Positions 49,104 through 57,894 of a DNA stretch of 64,000 bases are shown here, in pieces. This DNA comes from CBDFLS01 sp965249185. GTDB lineage: Bacteria; Chloroflexota; Dehalococcoidia; Lucifugimonadales; Australimonadaceae. Within the stretch, counting starts at the first letter, position 1. Every line of letters starts with the position of its first letter. Made by a program: the position numbers and the translations under genes. The notes under the pieces were generated by a model, which searched no databases, had not been told where the DNA came from, and was given only the letters and a program-made list of their open reading frames with translations. The DNA is taken from assembly GCA_965249185.1 (NCBI GenBank), contig CBDFLS010000002.1, forward strand, positions 1,116,001-1,180,000. Reading direction: 5' to 3'.

Positions 49104-50192
49104 CTACTCCTCTTCCGTTGCCGCTGGAGCATCCTCTGCTGGCGCCGTCTCCTCCTGCGCCGCCGTCTTGGCGGCCTCCGACGCGCCCAGCTCCGGGTGC
49201 TGGATGCCCTGCTCCGCCAGCTTCTGGTCCAGCTCCTCCAGCGACTTCTCACCGAAGTTCCGTATCCGCAGCAGCTCGGCCCGGCTCTGCTCCAACACCT
49301 CGCCCACCTTGTGGAGTGAAGCCCGCTTCAGGCAATTGAGCGTGCGGGCGGAGAGGTTGAGCCGCTCCACCAGCAAGTTGTACTGGGCTGCAGGGATGGC
49401 CAGCGCCCACGCGGGCTTCTCACCGTCCTGGTCGGCGCTCTCATTGAGGGTGGAGAAGCGGAAGAAGTGCTCCACCAGCTCCTGAGCGGCCTGGCGGACC
49501 GCCTCGGCGGGCGTAATGACGCCGTTGGTCCACACCTCTAGTACCAGCCGCTCGAAGTCGGTGCGCTGACCCACTCTGGTCCGCCCCACCGAGTAGTTCA
49601 CCTTGCGGACGGGCGTAAAGATGGCGTCCACGGGCAGCACACCGATGGAGAGGCCGGTGCACTGAACGGCGGGTATATAGCCCTTTCCCTGCTCCACATT
49701 CATCTCTATGCTCAGCCGGGCCTCCGGACTGTCCAGCGTGGCCAAGTGCAGTTCGGGGTTCACGATCTCGAAGTCCGGGGAGGTCATAATATCGCCGGCG
49801 CAGACCTGCCCCTCGCCCTTCACCTCCAGACGCAGCTTGCCCGGCCGGTTGCTCACCGAGCGGAGGTAAACGCCCTTCACGTTCAGCACGATATCCAGCA
49901 CGTCCTCTTTCACGTGGGCGATAGTGGAGTACTCGTGGTCGACGCCTTCTATCTTCACCCACGTGATGGCCGTGCCCCAGATGGAGCTCAGCAGCATTCG
50001 CCGCATGGGGTTGCCCAGGGTCGTCCCGTAGCCCCGCTCCAGCGGCTCCACCACGAAAATGCCGTGGACATCGTCGGTCTCCAGGGGCCTTATGGTGGCC
50101 GCGGGGATCACGAACTCTTCAGGAGTAACGTCCTGCATCTCTTGGTATTCAAAGTCCAGCATACCTGTCATCTCGTCTCCAAGCATCGTCAT
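49104..50192 (-). CDS. rpoA: RNA polymerase alpha subunit
   Basis: 362 residues. The N-terminal dimerisation domain has RGYGTTLGNPMRRMLLSS and VKGVYLRSVSNRPGKLRL; the C-terminal DNA-binding domain has LNLSARTLNCLKRASLHKV and LRIRNFGEKSLEEL. An Ala/Glu-rich tail of about 30 residues follows. The start offers three Met codons; 50192 is closest to the rpsD stop. Confidence 0.96.
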   Translation of the reverse strand: MTMLGDEMTGMLDFEYQEMQDVTPEEFVIPAATIRPLETDDVHGIFVVEPLERGYGTTLGNPMRRMLLSSIWGTAITWVKIEGVDHEYSTIAHVKEDVLDIVLNVKGVYLRSVSNRPGKLRLEVKGEGQVCAGDIMTSPDFEIVNPELHLATLDSPEARLSIEMNVEQGKGYIPAVQCTGLSIGVLPVDAIFTPVRKVNYSVGRTRVGQRTDFERLVLEVWTNGVITPAEAVRQAAQELVEHFFRFSTLNESADQDGEKPAWALAIPAAQYNLLVERLNLSARTLNCLKRASLHKVGEVLEQSRAELLRIRNFGEKSLEELDQKLAEQGIQHPELGASEAAKTAAQEETAPAEDAPAATEEE

Positions 50193-50222
50193 GGGAATCC
50201 GTCCATCCGCCCCGAGGCGGGG

Positions 50223-50849
50223 CTACAACGAGTAGTGCTCTACGATGAGCCGGGTATTGATCGTCGCTTCGAGCTCCTCGGCCTCCGGCTCCCGGAGCAC
50301 GGTGGCGACCATGGCGCCCTTGTCCAGGTTGAGCCACTCGGGGATGGGCCGCTGGCCGATGCCCCGAAGGACCTCCGGATAGAATCCTGCCTTGGTGCTC
50401 CGCTCCCGCCAGGCCACCACCTCACCCGGTTTCACCTGGTAAGAGGGGATGTTGACCTTCCGGCCGTTCACGGTTAAGTGGCCGTGCAAGACCCATTGAC
50501 GGGCCTGGGAGCGGGCGCCGGCGAAGCCCAGGCGGTAGACCACGTTGTCCAGCCGCCGCTCCAGGAGCTGAAGGAGCCGCACGCCTGTGACCCCCGGCTC
50601 CCGGCGAGCCTTCTGGAAGTAGCCGCGGAACTGCCGCTCCAAGACGCCGTATATCCTGCGCGCCTTTTGCTTCTCCCGAAGCTGCACGCCCCGGTCCGAT
50701 ACGCGCCGCTGCCGGGGGATATGGTCTCCTGGTGGACGGCGACGGCGCTCCACACCGCACTTAGGAGTATAGCAGCGCTCTCCCTTCAAGAAGAGCTTCT
50801 CTCCCACCCGCCGGCACAACCGGCACACCGGTCCTGTATATCTCGCCAT
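50223..50849 (-). CDS. rpsD: Ribosomal protein S4
   Basis: 208 residues. MARYTGPVCRLCRRVGEKLF starts the protein; a longer frame upstream runs into rpsK and is rejected. Cys in CRLCRR and CYTPKCG mark the zinc-binding (C+) type. The S4 RNA-binding region is RRLDNVVYRLGFAGARSQAR. S4 also represses the alpha operon in many bacteria; no target structure was checked here. Confidence 0.97.
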   Translation of the reverse strand: MARYTGPVCRLCRRVGEKLFLKGERCYTPKCGVERRRRPPGDHIPRQRRVSDRGVQLREKQKARRIYGVLERQFRGYFQKARREPGVTGVRLLQLLERRLDNVVYRLGFAGARSQARQWVLHGHLTVNGRKVNIPSYQVKPGEVVAWRERSTKAGFYPEVLRGIGQRPIPEWLNLDKGAMVATVLREPEAEELEATINTRLIVEHYSL

Positions 50850-50856
50850 GATGCCT

Positions 50857-51246
50857 TTAGACCCTCCGCCGCTTCCGAGGACGACAGCCATTGTGGGGAA
50901 TAGGCGTCACGTCCCGGATACTAGTTACATAGAGCCCAGCGCCCTGGAGGGCTCGAATAGCCGTCTCCCTACCAGCGCCTGGCCCCTTCACGTAAATCTC
51001 CAACTGCCGCAGGCCGAGCTCCCTGCCCTTGCGGGCCACCGTCTCCGCCACCCGCTGAGCGGCGAAGGCGGTCCCCTTGCGGGCGCCCTTGAACCCGGCG
51101 GTGCCGGCGCTGCCCCAGGCGATGACGTTCCCGTCCGGGTCGGTCAGCGACACCAGGGTGTTGTTGAAGGTGGAGGTGATGAACCCCTTCCCCAATGGAA
51201 CGGGCATTCTCTCCTTTTTTCGTGTCCGTGTCCTCGCGCGTGCCAT
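50857..51246 (-). CDS. rpsK: Ribosomal protein S11
   Basis: 129 residues on the platform of the small subunit. FITSTFNNTLVSLTDPDGNV, GFKGARKGTAFAAQ and the C-terminal IRDVTPIPHNGCRPRKRRRV are all typical. Confidence 0.97.
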   Translation of the reverse strand: MARARTRTRKKERMPVPLGKGFITSTFNNTLVSLTDPDGNVIAWGSAGTAGFKGARKGTAFAAQRVAETVARKGRELGLRQLEIYVKGPGAGRETAIRALQGAGLYVTSIRDVTPIPHNGCRPRKRRRV

Positions 51247-51282
51247 ACTCGCTTCCTTTCGAGCTCCAGCGGTCCGTGGCGG

Positions 51283-51666
51283 CTACTTCTTGGCCATCAC
51301 CCGGCGCCGGCCCGCCACGGTCTTGCGGCCGCCACGCTTAGTCCTAGCATTGGTGCGGGTGCGCTGGCCGCGCGACGGAAGGCCCCGGCGGTGCCGCAGC
51401 CCCCGATAGGAGCCGATGTCGATGAGCCGGCGAATGTTGCCGTTCACCTCGCGCCGCAGGTCGCCCTCCACCGTAAATTCCCGGTCGACGATCTCCCGGA
51501 TCTGGGTGAGGTGCAGCTCATCGATCTCGTGCACCCGGGGGTTCCCCTCCAGGCCAACCCGTTGGACGATCCGCTTGGCCCCCGTGGGGCCAATGCCGTA
51601 GATGCGCCGGAGGGCCACCTCCACCCGCTTCTGGTCCGGAATATCCACACCTGCTACACGTGCCAT
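51283..51666 (-). CDS. rpsM: Ribosomal protein S13
   Basis: 127 residues. MARVAGVDIPDQKRVEVALR and the basic tail GLPSRGQRTRTNARTKRG are typical. ATG 51666 is preferred to an upstream Met at 51675. It contacts tRNAs and forms the bridge to the large subunit. Confidence 0.97.
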   Translation of the reverse strand: MARVAGVDIPDQKRVEVALRRIYGIGPTGAKRIVQRVGLEGNPRVHEIDELHLTQIREIVDREFTVEGDLRREVNGNIRRLIDIGSYRGLRHRRGLPSRGQRTRTNARTKRGGRKTVAGRRRVMAKK

Positions 51667-51675
51667 ACTCCTCAC

Positions 51676-51789
51676 CTATCCTTGTCGCTGAACGTGGCGT
51701 CGGTTGGAGCAGATGACGCGGACCACACCGCTCCGCCGTACCAGCCGACACTTACTGCAACGGACCTTGACCGACGCATGCACTTTCAT
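51676..51789 (-). CDS. rpmJ: Ribosomal protein L36
   Basis: A 37-residue gene between infA and rpsM. MKVHASVKVRCSKCRLVRRS, then VICSNRRHVQRQG. The zinc ligands Cys, Cys, Cys and His are all present, so this is the zinc-binding form. Confidence 0.95.
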   Translation of the reverse strand: MKVHASVKVRCSKCRLVRRSGVVRVICSNRRHVQRQG

Positions 51790-51805
51790 AATCTACTCTC
51801 ACTCG

Positions 51806-52024
51806 CTATTTGAACCGGTACGTGATCCGCCCCCGCGCCAGGTCGTAGGGCGAGAGCTCAACCAGGACTCGGTCCCCCGGCAGCACTCGGATGTAGTGCA
51901 ACCGCATCTTGCCCGATACGTGGGCCAGCACCCGGTGTCCATTGCCCAGTTCTACCGTGAAGGTGGCGTTGGGCAGCGCCACAAGGACCGTGGCTTCGAC
52001 CTCAATGGACTCCTTTTTCGGCAT
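51806..52024 (-). CDS. infA: Translation initiation factor IF-1
   Basis: 72 residues, one OB fold: IEVEATVLVALPNATFTVEL, HVSGKMRLHYIRVLPGDRV and LARGRITYRFK. It blocks the A site during initiation. Located between map and rpmJ as in many bacteria. Confidence 0.97.
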   Translation of the reverse strand: MPKKESIEVEATVLVALPNATFTVELGNGHRVLAHVSGKMRLHYIRVLPGDRVLVELSPYDLARGRITYRFK

Positions 52025-52050
52025 GGTGGCGGCGTCTTGCTCGTCTCCTC

Positions 52051-52851
52051 CTAGACCATCGTCAGTATCACGGGGCCATCCTCGGTGACCGCCACAGTGT
52101 GCTCGAAGTGGGCCGACAGGCCGCCGTCGGCCGTCACCACCGTCCAGTTATCGTCCAGCATCCGCGTCTCGTGAGACCCCGTATTGACCATCGGCTCGAT
52201 GGCCAGGGCCATGCCGGGCTGGAGCAGGACGCCGCGGCCCGGAACGCCGTAATTGGGCACCGCGGGCTCCTCATGGAGCGCCCGGCCGATGCCATGGCCC
52301 ACGTACTCGCGGACGATACCGTACTCACCCTCGCTCTCCACCGACGCCTGGATAGCGGCCGACACGTCGCCGATGCGATTGCCCGGGCGCACCTGCTCGA
52401 TGCCCGCCAGGAGACACGCCTCGGTCACCTCCAGCAGACGGCGCACCGGCGCTGGGACGTCTCCCACGGCCACGGTCACCGCCGCATCGCCGTAGAGGCC
52501 ATCGACGATGGCGCCCAGGTCCAGGCTCACGACGTCGCCGTCGCGGATGACCAGGTCGCCGGGGATGCCGTGCACGATCTGGTCGTTGACGGAAACACAG
52601 AGGCTGGCCGGAAAGCCACGGTAGCCCTTGAAGGCGGGCAGGGCGCCCTGCGCCCGAATCTCACGCTCCGCGAGCGCGTCCAGGTCCCTGGAACGCATGC
52701 CCGGCTCCACGGCCGCGCGCAGCAGTTCCAGGGTAAACGCCACGATACGGCACGCCTCACGCATCAGGTCCAGCTCCCTGGCGGACTTGATGGTGGCGCC
52801 GCTTCCCGGACGTCCCAGGTCGGCGATACGAACAGTATTTGACTGGTTCAT
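52051..52851 (-). CDS. map: Methionine aminopeptidase (type I)
   Basis: 266 residues. Removes initiator Met. Metal ligands: Asp in VVSLDLGAIVDGLYGDAAVT, His in GHGIGRALHEEPAVPNYG, Glu in AIEPMVNTGS and the last Glu in FEHTVAVTEDGP. No N-terminal zinc-finger extension. A 59-base gap separates it from adk. Confidence 0.96.
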   Translation of the reverse strand: MNQSNTVRIADLGRPGSGATIKSARELDLMREACRIVAFTLELLRAAVEPGMRSRDLDALAEREIRAQGALPAFKGYRGFPASLCVSVNDQIVHGIPGDLVIRDGDVVSLDLGAIVDGLYGDAAVTVAVGDVPAPVRRLLEVTEACLLAGIEQVRPGNRIGDVSAAIQASVESEGEYGIVREYVGHGIGRALHEEPAVPNYGVPGRGVLLQPGMALAIEPMVNTGSHETRMLDDNWTVVTADGGLSAHFEHTVAVTEDGPVILTMV

Positions 52852-52910
52852 TTTTATCGGCTATCCGCCCATTCTACCCGAAGCCTCCTCAGCAGGCAAA
52901 AGTCGGGCCA

Positions 52911-53561
52911 TTACGCCTCAATCGCGGCCACCAGCTCCTCGGCGACCTCATCGATACGCCGCTGGCCATTTATTTCGCGCAGCTTCCCCTGCTCACGATA
53001 GTAGTCGATGAGCGGGGCCGTCTGCTCCTCATAGGCCTGCAGCCGGCGGCTCACCACCTCCGGCCGGTCGTCCTGTCGCTGGACTAGCTCTCCGCCGCAC
53101 CGGTCGCAGACACCCGCCCGCTGCGGCGGCGCCGTCTGCTCGTGGTAGGACGTCTGACACTTGCTGCAGAGCCACCGCCCCGCCAGCCGCCGCACGAGCT
53201 CCTCGGTCTCCACCTGGACCAGGGGCACCACATCTATGGCGTCCCCGCGCTGCGCGAGCGCGGCGTCCAGAGCCCTGGCCTGCTCCAGCGTCCGGGGGAA
53301 GCCGTCGAGCACGTATCCGGCCGCGGCATCGGACTCCTGTACCCGCTCCATGACCATCCGGATCGTCACCTCGTCGGGCACCAGCTCGCCCCGCTCCATG
53401 TAGGTGCGGGCCAGCTTCCCCAGCTCCGTGCCCTCGGCCTGATGCCTCCTGAAGAGGTCGCCCGAGGCCACGTGGGCCACTCCCAGTCCCTCGGCCAGAC
53501 GAACCGCTTGTGTCCCTTTCCCCGCTCCGGGCGGGCCCAATAGCACGATGCGCAAACTCAC
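52911..53561 (-). CDS. adk: Adenylate kinase
   Basis: 216 residues. P-loop GPPGAGKGTQA, NMP-binding GFPRTLEQARALDA and the long-type LID domain. The LID carries four Cys (CSKCQTSYH; CDRCGGEL), so it binds structural zinc. Placed after secY as usual. Confidence 0.97.
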   Translation of the reverse strand: MSLRIVLLGPPGAGKGTQAVRLAEGLGVAHVASGDLFRRHQAEGTELGKLARTYMERGELVPDEVTIRMVMERVQESDAAAGYVLDGFPRTLEQARALDAALAQRGDAIDVVPLVQVETEELVRRLAGRWLCSKCQTSYHEQTAPPQRAGVCDRCGGELVQRQDDRPEVVSRRLQAYEEQTAPLIDYYREQGKLREINGQRRIDEVAEELVAAIEA

Positions 53562-53577
53562 CCCTTGATACCCCGGC

Positions 53578-54924
53578 CTACTTTAGGAAGCCCTCGTAGC
53601 TCCTCATGAGGAGCTGGGCCTCCAGTTGGCGCATTGTATCCAGGGCCACGCCCACCATGATCAGCAGCGCCGTGCCGCTCAACGTCAGCGTCTGTACCCC
53701 CGTCAGCCGGGTGATGAAGAAGGGCGCTATAGCCACTAGGCCCAGGAAGATGGCGCCCCCCCAGGTGATGCGCAAGATCACCCGGTTCAGATACTGCTGC
53801 GTGGGAGGCCCAGGCCGGATGCCGGGAATGAACCCCCCGTTGCGCTGAAGGTTTTCCGCAAGCTGCTGCTGCTGGAAGGTCACAAGGGTATAGAAGAAGG
53901 CAAAAATGATCACCAGGAAGAAGAGCGCTATCCAGTAGAAGATGGAGGTTGGGCTCACGGCGCCGGCGATAAAGATCCCGGCCCGGGAGAGAAAGCCGGT
54001 GCTGGAGGGGTTCGCCATGTATTGGGCCACGGTGCCCGGCAGGATCATGATGCTGAAGGCAAAGATGAGCGGGATCATCCCCGCGGAGTTCACCCGCAAC
54101 GGCAGGTGGGTGGCGCCCGCCTGCCGGTACATCTTGCCGCCGCGGAAGACGCTGCGGCCATATTGGACCGGAATGCGGCGCTGGGCCTCGGTGAACATAA
54201 CGATGAAGTACACCAGCAGCACGCCAAGGAGGATCAGGAGCAGCAGTCCGCCGGGGTTGTCGCGGGCCAGGAAGCCCTGACCAACCATGGAGGGCAGCCC
54301 CGCCACGATGCCCCCGAAGATAATGATGGAGATGCCGTTGCCGATGCCCCGCTCGGTGATAAGCTCACCCATCCACACCAGCAGCATGGTGCCGCCGACG
54401 AAGGAGAGCACGATGGTAATGGTGGGCAGGGCGCCTTCGCCCGTGAGGCCAATGGGGAAGTTGAACACCCCCGCCCGGGAGAAGAGCAGGAGCTGGCCAT
54501 ACCCCTGGAGAACGGCGATGGGCACCGTCAGCCAGTGAGTGAGCTGATTGATCCGCTGCCGGCCCGCCTCGCCCTCGCGGGCGAGCGCCTGCAGCCGTGG
54601 GAGCACCGGTATCAGAAGCTGGATGACGATGCTGGCGGTGATGTAGGGATAGACCCCCAGGGCGACGATGCTCAGGTTCCGGAGCCCGCCGCCGCTGAAG
54701 AGGTCGAAGAAGGCCACGAGTTGGTTCTGCTGGAAAAGGGTATCCAGCGCGGAGCGCTCCACCCCCGGCACGGGGACGTGGGCGATCAGCCGGAATACGA
54801 AAAGGATGAACAGCGTGAAAAGGATGCGCGCCCGCAGATCGGGCGTGCGGAAGGCATCCAGCATCGCTTGCAGGAGCTGGGGCCGTCCCGTGGCGCCCCG
54901 TGGAGTGGGCTGGGCCGCGCGCAT
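53578..54924 (-). CDS. secY: Preprotein translocase subunit SecY
   Basis: 448 residues with ten membrane helices. Plug and pore regions (VPGVERSALDTLFQQNQLVA; ALGVYPYITASIVIQLL), the cytoplasmic loop RRIPVQYGRSVFRGGK, and NGGFIPGIRPGPPTQQYLNR are typical. It starts three bases after rplO ends. Confidence 0.97.
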   Translation of the reverse strand: MRAAQPTPRGATGRPQLLQAMLDAFRTPDLRARILFTLFILFVFRLIAHVPVPGVERSALDTLFQQNQLVAFFDLFSGGGLRNLSIVALGVYPYITASIVIQLLIPVLPRLQALAREGEAGRQRINQLTHWLTVPIAVLQGYGQLLLFSRAGVFNFPIGLTGEGALPTITIVLSFVGGTMLLVWMGELITERGIGNGISIIIFGGIVAGLPSMVGQGFLARDNPGGLLLLILLGVLLVYFIVMFTEAQRRIPVQYGRSVFRGGKMYRQAGATHLPLRVNSAGMIPLIFAFSIMILPGTVAQYMANPSSTGFLSRAGIFIAGAVSPTSIFYWIALFFLVIIFAFFYTLVTFQQQQLAENLQRNGGFIPGIRPGPPTQQYLNRVILRITWGGAIFLGLVAIAPFFITRLTGVQTLTLSGTALLIMVGVALDTMRQLEAQLLMRSYEGFLK

Positions 54925-54927
54925 CCT

Positions 54928-55371
54928 CTACCTTCCCTCCGCCTTGCCACCGGCGGCCTCGATCTTCGTCCTAGCCGTCTCAGTGAACTTATCTGCCTGG
55001 ACCTCCAGGGGCCTGCTCAGGTCGCCCTGGCCCAGCACCTTCACCAGGCGCTTGGCGCTCTTCACAAGCCCGTACCGCTTCATCAGCTCGGGGGTCACCT
55101 GGGTGACCCGCTCCGGAAGCACGTTCAGCCGCGCCAGGTTCACCTCCTGGTACTCGCGTCGAAAGATATTCGTGAAGCCCCGTAGCCTGGGGAGCCCCTT
55201 CATCAGGGGAAGCTGGCCACCCTCAAAGCCGGGGCGCACGCCTCCGCCGGCCCTGGACTTCTGGCCCTTCATGCCCCGGCCCGAGTAGTTGCCGTGCCCG
55301 GAGCCTTTGCCACGCCCCAGGCGCTTGCGCGAACTCCGCTTACGGTTTGACCTGACCTGATGCGCTTGCAT
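54928..55371 (-). CDS. rplO: Ribosomal protein L15
   Basis: 147 residues. KRLGRGKGSGHGNYSGRGMK, then GQKSRAGGGVRPGFEGGQLP, then the RLPKRGF-type segment (LPRLRGFTNIFRREY) and a C-terminal KIEAAGGKAEGR. Confidence 0.97.
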   Translation of the reverse strand: MQAHQVRSNRKRSSRKRLGRGKGSGHGNYSGRGMKGQKSRAGGGVRPGFEGGQLPLMKGLPRLRGFTNIFRREYQEVNLARLNVLPERVTQVTPELMKRYGLVKSAKRLVKVLGQGDLSRPLEVQADKFTETARTKIEAAGGKAEGR

Positions 55372-55376
55372 ACCGT

Positions 55377-55583
55377 TTACCCGCCTCCCGGACTCGTCGG
55401 CTCGTCGACCGGCTCCACATGAACGATGTGCCGCACCTTGTGCAGCATGCCGCGGATGGTGGGGGTGTCTTCCCGCTCCACCACATGGTGAAGGCGCAGG
55501 AGCCCCAGGGCCCGCACGGTCCGCCGCTGGTCCCGCTCGTAGCCGATAAGGCTACGAATGCACCGGATACGCAGCCTACTCAT
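55377..55583 (-). CDS. rpmD: Ribosomal protein L30
   Basis: 68 residues: LRIRCIRSLIGYERDQRRTV, GLLRLHHVVEREDTPTIRGM, and a C-terminal VRHIVHVEPVDEP. ATG 55583 overlaps the end of rpsE by eight bases. A much longer in-frame stretch upstream is only the shadow of rpsE. Confidence 0.94.
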   Translation of the reverse strand: MSRLRIRCIRSLIGYERDQRRTVRALGLLRLHHVVEREDTPTIRGMLHKVRHIVHVEPVDEPTSPGGG

Positions 55584-56355
55584 CGTCACTCTCCTCGGCC
55601 GCGAGCAAGTCCAAGGGCTCTTCATTGACCGCGCGAGGGCGGCGGCGGCGCGAAGGCTTGAGAGGGGCCTCGGGGACCTCCGCAGTCTGAGTCTGGCCTG
55701 CCGGCTCCTCCACGGGCGCCTCAAGCGCCGGAGCCTCAGGCTCTCCCAGCGCCTCGGCCTCGACCACGGGCGCTTCCGGGGCCTCAGGCGCTGGCTCAGG
55801 ACTGGCGGGGGCTGCCATGGCCCGCTCGGACGGGGCAGGCTGGTCGGGCTCCTTCTCAACCTCGGGCTCCACCTCGGGCACGACGCTACCCTTGAGACTC
55901 TCCAGCCCCGCCATGGTGGCCTTGACCACGTTGACGGGGTTGCGGCTCCCAAGGGCCTTGGCCACCACATCCTTGATACCCGCCATCTCCATGACGGCCC
56001 GGACGGCGCCGCCGGCGATGACACCCGTGCCCGGGGCCGCGGGCTTCATAAGCACCTCGGAGGCGTTGATACGGAGCCGAACGGCGTGGAGAATGGTGCC
56101 GCCCTTCATAGGCACCTTGAGCAGGTGCTTCTTGGCGATGGCCGTTCCCTTTCGGACCGCGTCGGGGACCGCGGTGCCCTTGCCCAGGCCTATGCCCACC
56201 CTGCCGTTGCCGTCGCCCACCACGACCATGGCATTGAAGCTGAGGCGCCGGCCGCCTTTGACCACCTTGGACACGCGGCGGATGAGGACGACCTTCTCGC
56301 CGAGCTCTTGCCTGCCCGTATCGTAGCCCCGATCAGACCCGTACGAGATAGTCAA
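55576..56355 (-). CDS. rpsE: Ribosomal protein S5 with long acidic tail
   Basis: 259 residues. Residues 1-160 are a normal S5 (EKVVLIRRVSKVVKGGRRLS; VGIGLGKGTAVPDAVRKG; GTGVIAGGAVRAVMEMAGI). About 95 further residues are Pro/Ala/Glu-rich with a short basic patch (KPSRRRRPRAV). The tail is absent from most bacterial S5 proteins. Confidence 0.95.
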   Translation of the reverse strand: MTISYGSDRGYDTGRQELGEKVVLIRRVSKVVKGGRRLSFNAMVVVGDGNGRVGIGLGKGTAVPDAVRKGTAIAKKHLLKVPMKGGTILHAVRLRINASEVLMKPAAPGTGVIAGGAVRAVMEMAGIKDVVAKALGSRNPVNVVKATMAGLESLKGSVVPEVEPEVEKEPDQPAPSERAMAAPASPEPAPEAPEAPVVEAEALGEPEAPALEAPVEEPAGQTQTAEVPEAPLKPSRRRRPRAVNEEPLDLLAAEESDDE

Positions 56356-56720
56356 AACTCCAGGCCCTCCTCCCGGGCGCCGTCAGCCAGCTCCTTCACC
56401 CGGCCGTGATAGTTGTATCCACCCCGGTCAAACACGACCCGGACAACACCGGCCGCCTTGGCCCGCTCCGCCACCAGCTTGCCCACCCGTCGGGCGACAG
56501 CGGCCTTGGGGTCTCCCCGGACCTCTTGGCGAAGAGCGGGGTCCAGCGTGCTGGCGGCGGCCACGGTGTGGCCGTGGGCGTCGTCGATCACCTGCGCATA
56601 GGTATGCCGTGCGCTGCGGAACACGCACAGCCTGGGGCGCCCAGCGGTGCCCACCACCCTCTGCCGCAGCCGGAGATGACGAGCGGTCCGCGCCGCTATG
56701 GCGGTCTTTATACGTGCCAC
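56352..56720 (-). CDS. rplR: Ribosomal protein L18
   Basis: 122 residues; binds 5S rRNA. RHLRLRQRVVGTAGRPRLCV, YAQVIDDAHGHTVAAASTLD, VVFDRGGYNYHGRVKELADG. Stop overlaps the rpsE start (ATGA). Confidence 0.97.
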   Translation of the reverse strand: MARIKTAIAARTARHLRLRQRVVGTAGRPRLCVFRSARHTYAQVIDDAHGHTVAAASTLDPALRQEVRGDPKAAVARRVGKLVAERAKAAGVVRVVFDRGGYNYHGRVKELADGAREEGLEF

Positions 56721-56725
56721 AGTCC

Positions 56726-57262
56726 CTACTTCCTCCCCGCGGCCTTGCCGGGCTTCAGTCGCAGCACCTCGCCCGCGTAGCGAACACCCTTTCCCTTATA
56801 GGCATCGGGTGGCCGCACCCGGCGGATACGCGCCGCCATCTCCCCCACCGCCTGCTTGTCGACGCCCCGAACGTGGATGCGGTTGTTGCCCTCCACCTCC
56901 AGGCTCACACCCTCCAGCGGCTCCACCACCACCGGGTGGCTGTACCCGACCTGCAGCGTCACCCCCGCGCCCGTCTGAAGGGCCCGGTACCCCACGATCT
57001 CCAGGGTCCGGGTGAAGCCCTGACTGACGCCGGTGACCATATTGGCGATGAGGGCCCGCGTGAGGCCATGGAGCGATCGGAACTGGCGGCTGTCGTTGGG
57101 CCGTTCGACCCGCACCTCGCCCTCCTCCAGCAGGACCCGGATATCGGGATGCACCTGCTGCTGGAGAGTACCGCCGGTCCCGCGCACCGTCACCTCGCCC
57201 TGGGCGATCTCCACAGAGACGCCGGCGGGCACGGAGATGGGCAGCCGACCTACACGAGACAT
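56726..57262 (-). CDS. rplF: Ribosomal protein L6
   Basis: 178 residues with two similar domains. MSRVGRLPISVPAGVSVEIA at the start and the signature RRVRPPDAYKGKGVRYAGEV near the end. Confidence 0.97.
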   Translation of the reverse strand: MSRVGRLPISVPAGVSVEIAQGEVTVRGTGGTLQQQVHPDIRVLLEEGEVRVERPNDSRQFRSLHGLTRALIANMVTGVSQGFTRTLEIVGYRALQTGAGVTLQVGYSHPVVVEPLEGVSLEVEGNNRIHVRGVDKQAVGEMAARIRRVRPPDAYKGKGVRYAGEVLRLKPGKAAGRK

Positions 57263-57269
57263 ATCGCTC

Positions 57270-57668
57270 CTACCATACGTAGCACATGAGCTCGCCGCCC
57301 ACGCCCTTTCGCCACGCCTCCTGCCCGGTCATCACGCCCTGGGAGGTGGAGATAATAGAGATCCCCACGCCACCGTAGAACCGGGGCACCTCCTGGCGCC
57401 CGACGTGCACGCGGAGGCCGGGCTTGCTGACCCGCTTCAGTCCCAAAATGGCCGGTTCCCGCGTATCGGTGTACCGGAGCCGGACACGAAGCAGGTCCTG
57501 GGGCGGCCGCTTGGCCACTTCGTAGTCCAGAATATAGCCCTCACGCTTCAGGATGTCCGCCACGGACGCCTTCCCCTTGGAGGAGGGCATCTCCACCACG
57601 GGGTGCCGCACCAAGAGCGCGTTGCGGATGCGCGTCAGCATATCGGCCACGGGGTCTGTTACCGGCAT
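57270..57668 (-). CDS. rpsH: Ribosomal protein S8
   Basis: 132 residues. DPVADMLTRIRNALLVRHPV and the end motif (GISIISTSQGVMTGQEAWRK) are typical. ATG 57668 is chosen by homology; a longer frame reaches into the rpsN gap but has no support. Confidence 0.96.
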   Translation of the reverse strand: MPVTDPVADMLTRIRNALLVRHPVVEMPSSKGKASVADILKREGYILDYEVAKRPPQDLLRVRLRYTDTREPAILGLKRVSKPGLRVHVGRQEVPRFYGGVGISIISTSQGVMTGQEAWRKGVGGELMCYVW

Positions 57669-57690
57669 AAGCTCTGCTCTCCCTCCTCGC

Positions 57691-57876
57691 TCACCAGCTC
57701 GCCTTGCGTACACCCGGCAGGAGGCCCTGAAGCGCCATGGTCCGGAAGCAGATGCGGCAGAGCCCGAAGTAACGGATGTAGGAGCGGGGACGCCCGCACT
57801 TATGGCACCGGTTCATGGCCCGCACCCGAAACGGGGGAGGCTTCAGCCACTTAGCTATCTTGCTTTTTTTTGCCAT
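57691..57876 (-). CDS. rpsN: Ribosomal protein S14, zinc-binding type
   Basis: 61 residues, the short Z-type. Four Cys are present (RCHKCGRPRSYIRYFGLCRI, then CF). MAKKSKIAKW starts the protein. Confidence 0.96.
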   Translation of the reverse strand: MAKKSKIAKWLKPPPFRVRAMNRCHKCGRPRSYIRYFGLCRICFRTMALQGLLPGVRKASW

Positions 57877-57894
57877 GGATTTTCCGTCGCACTC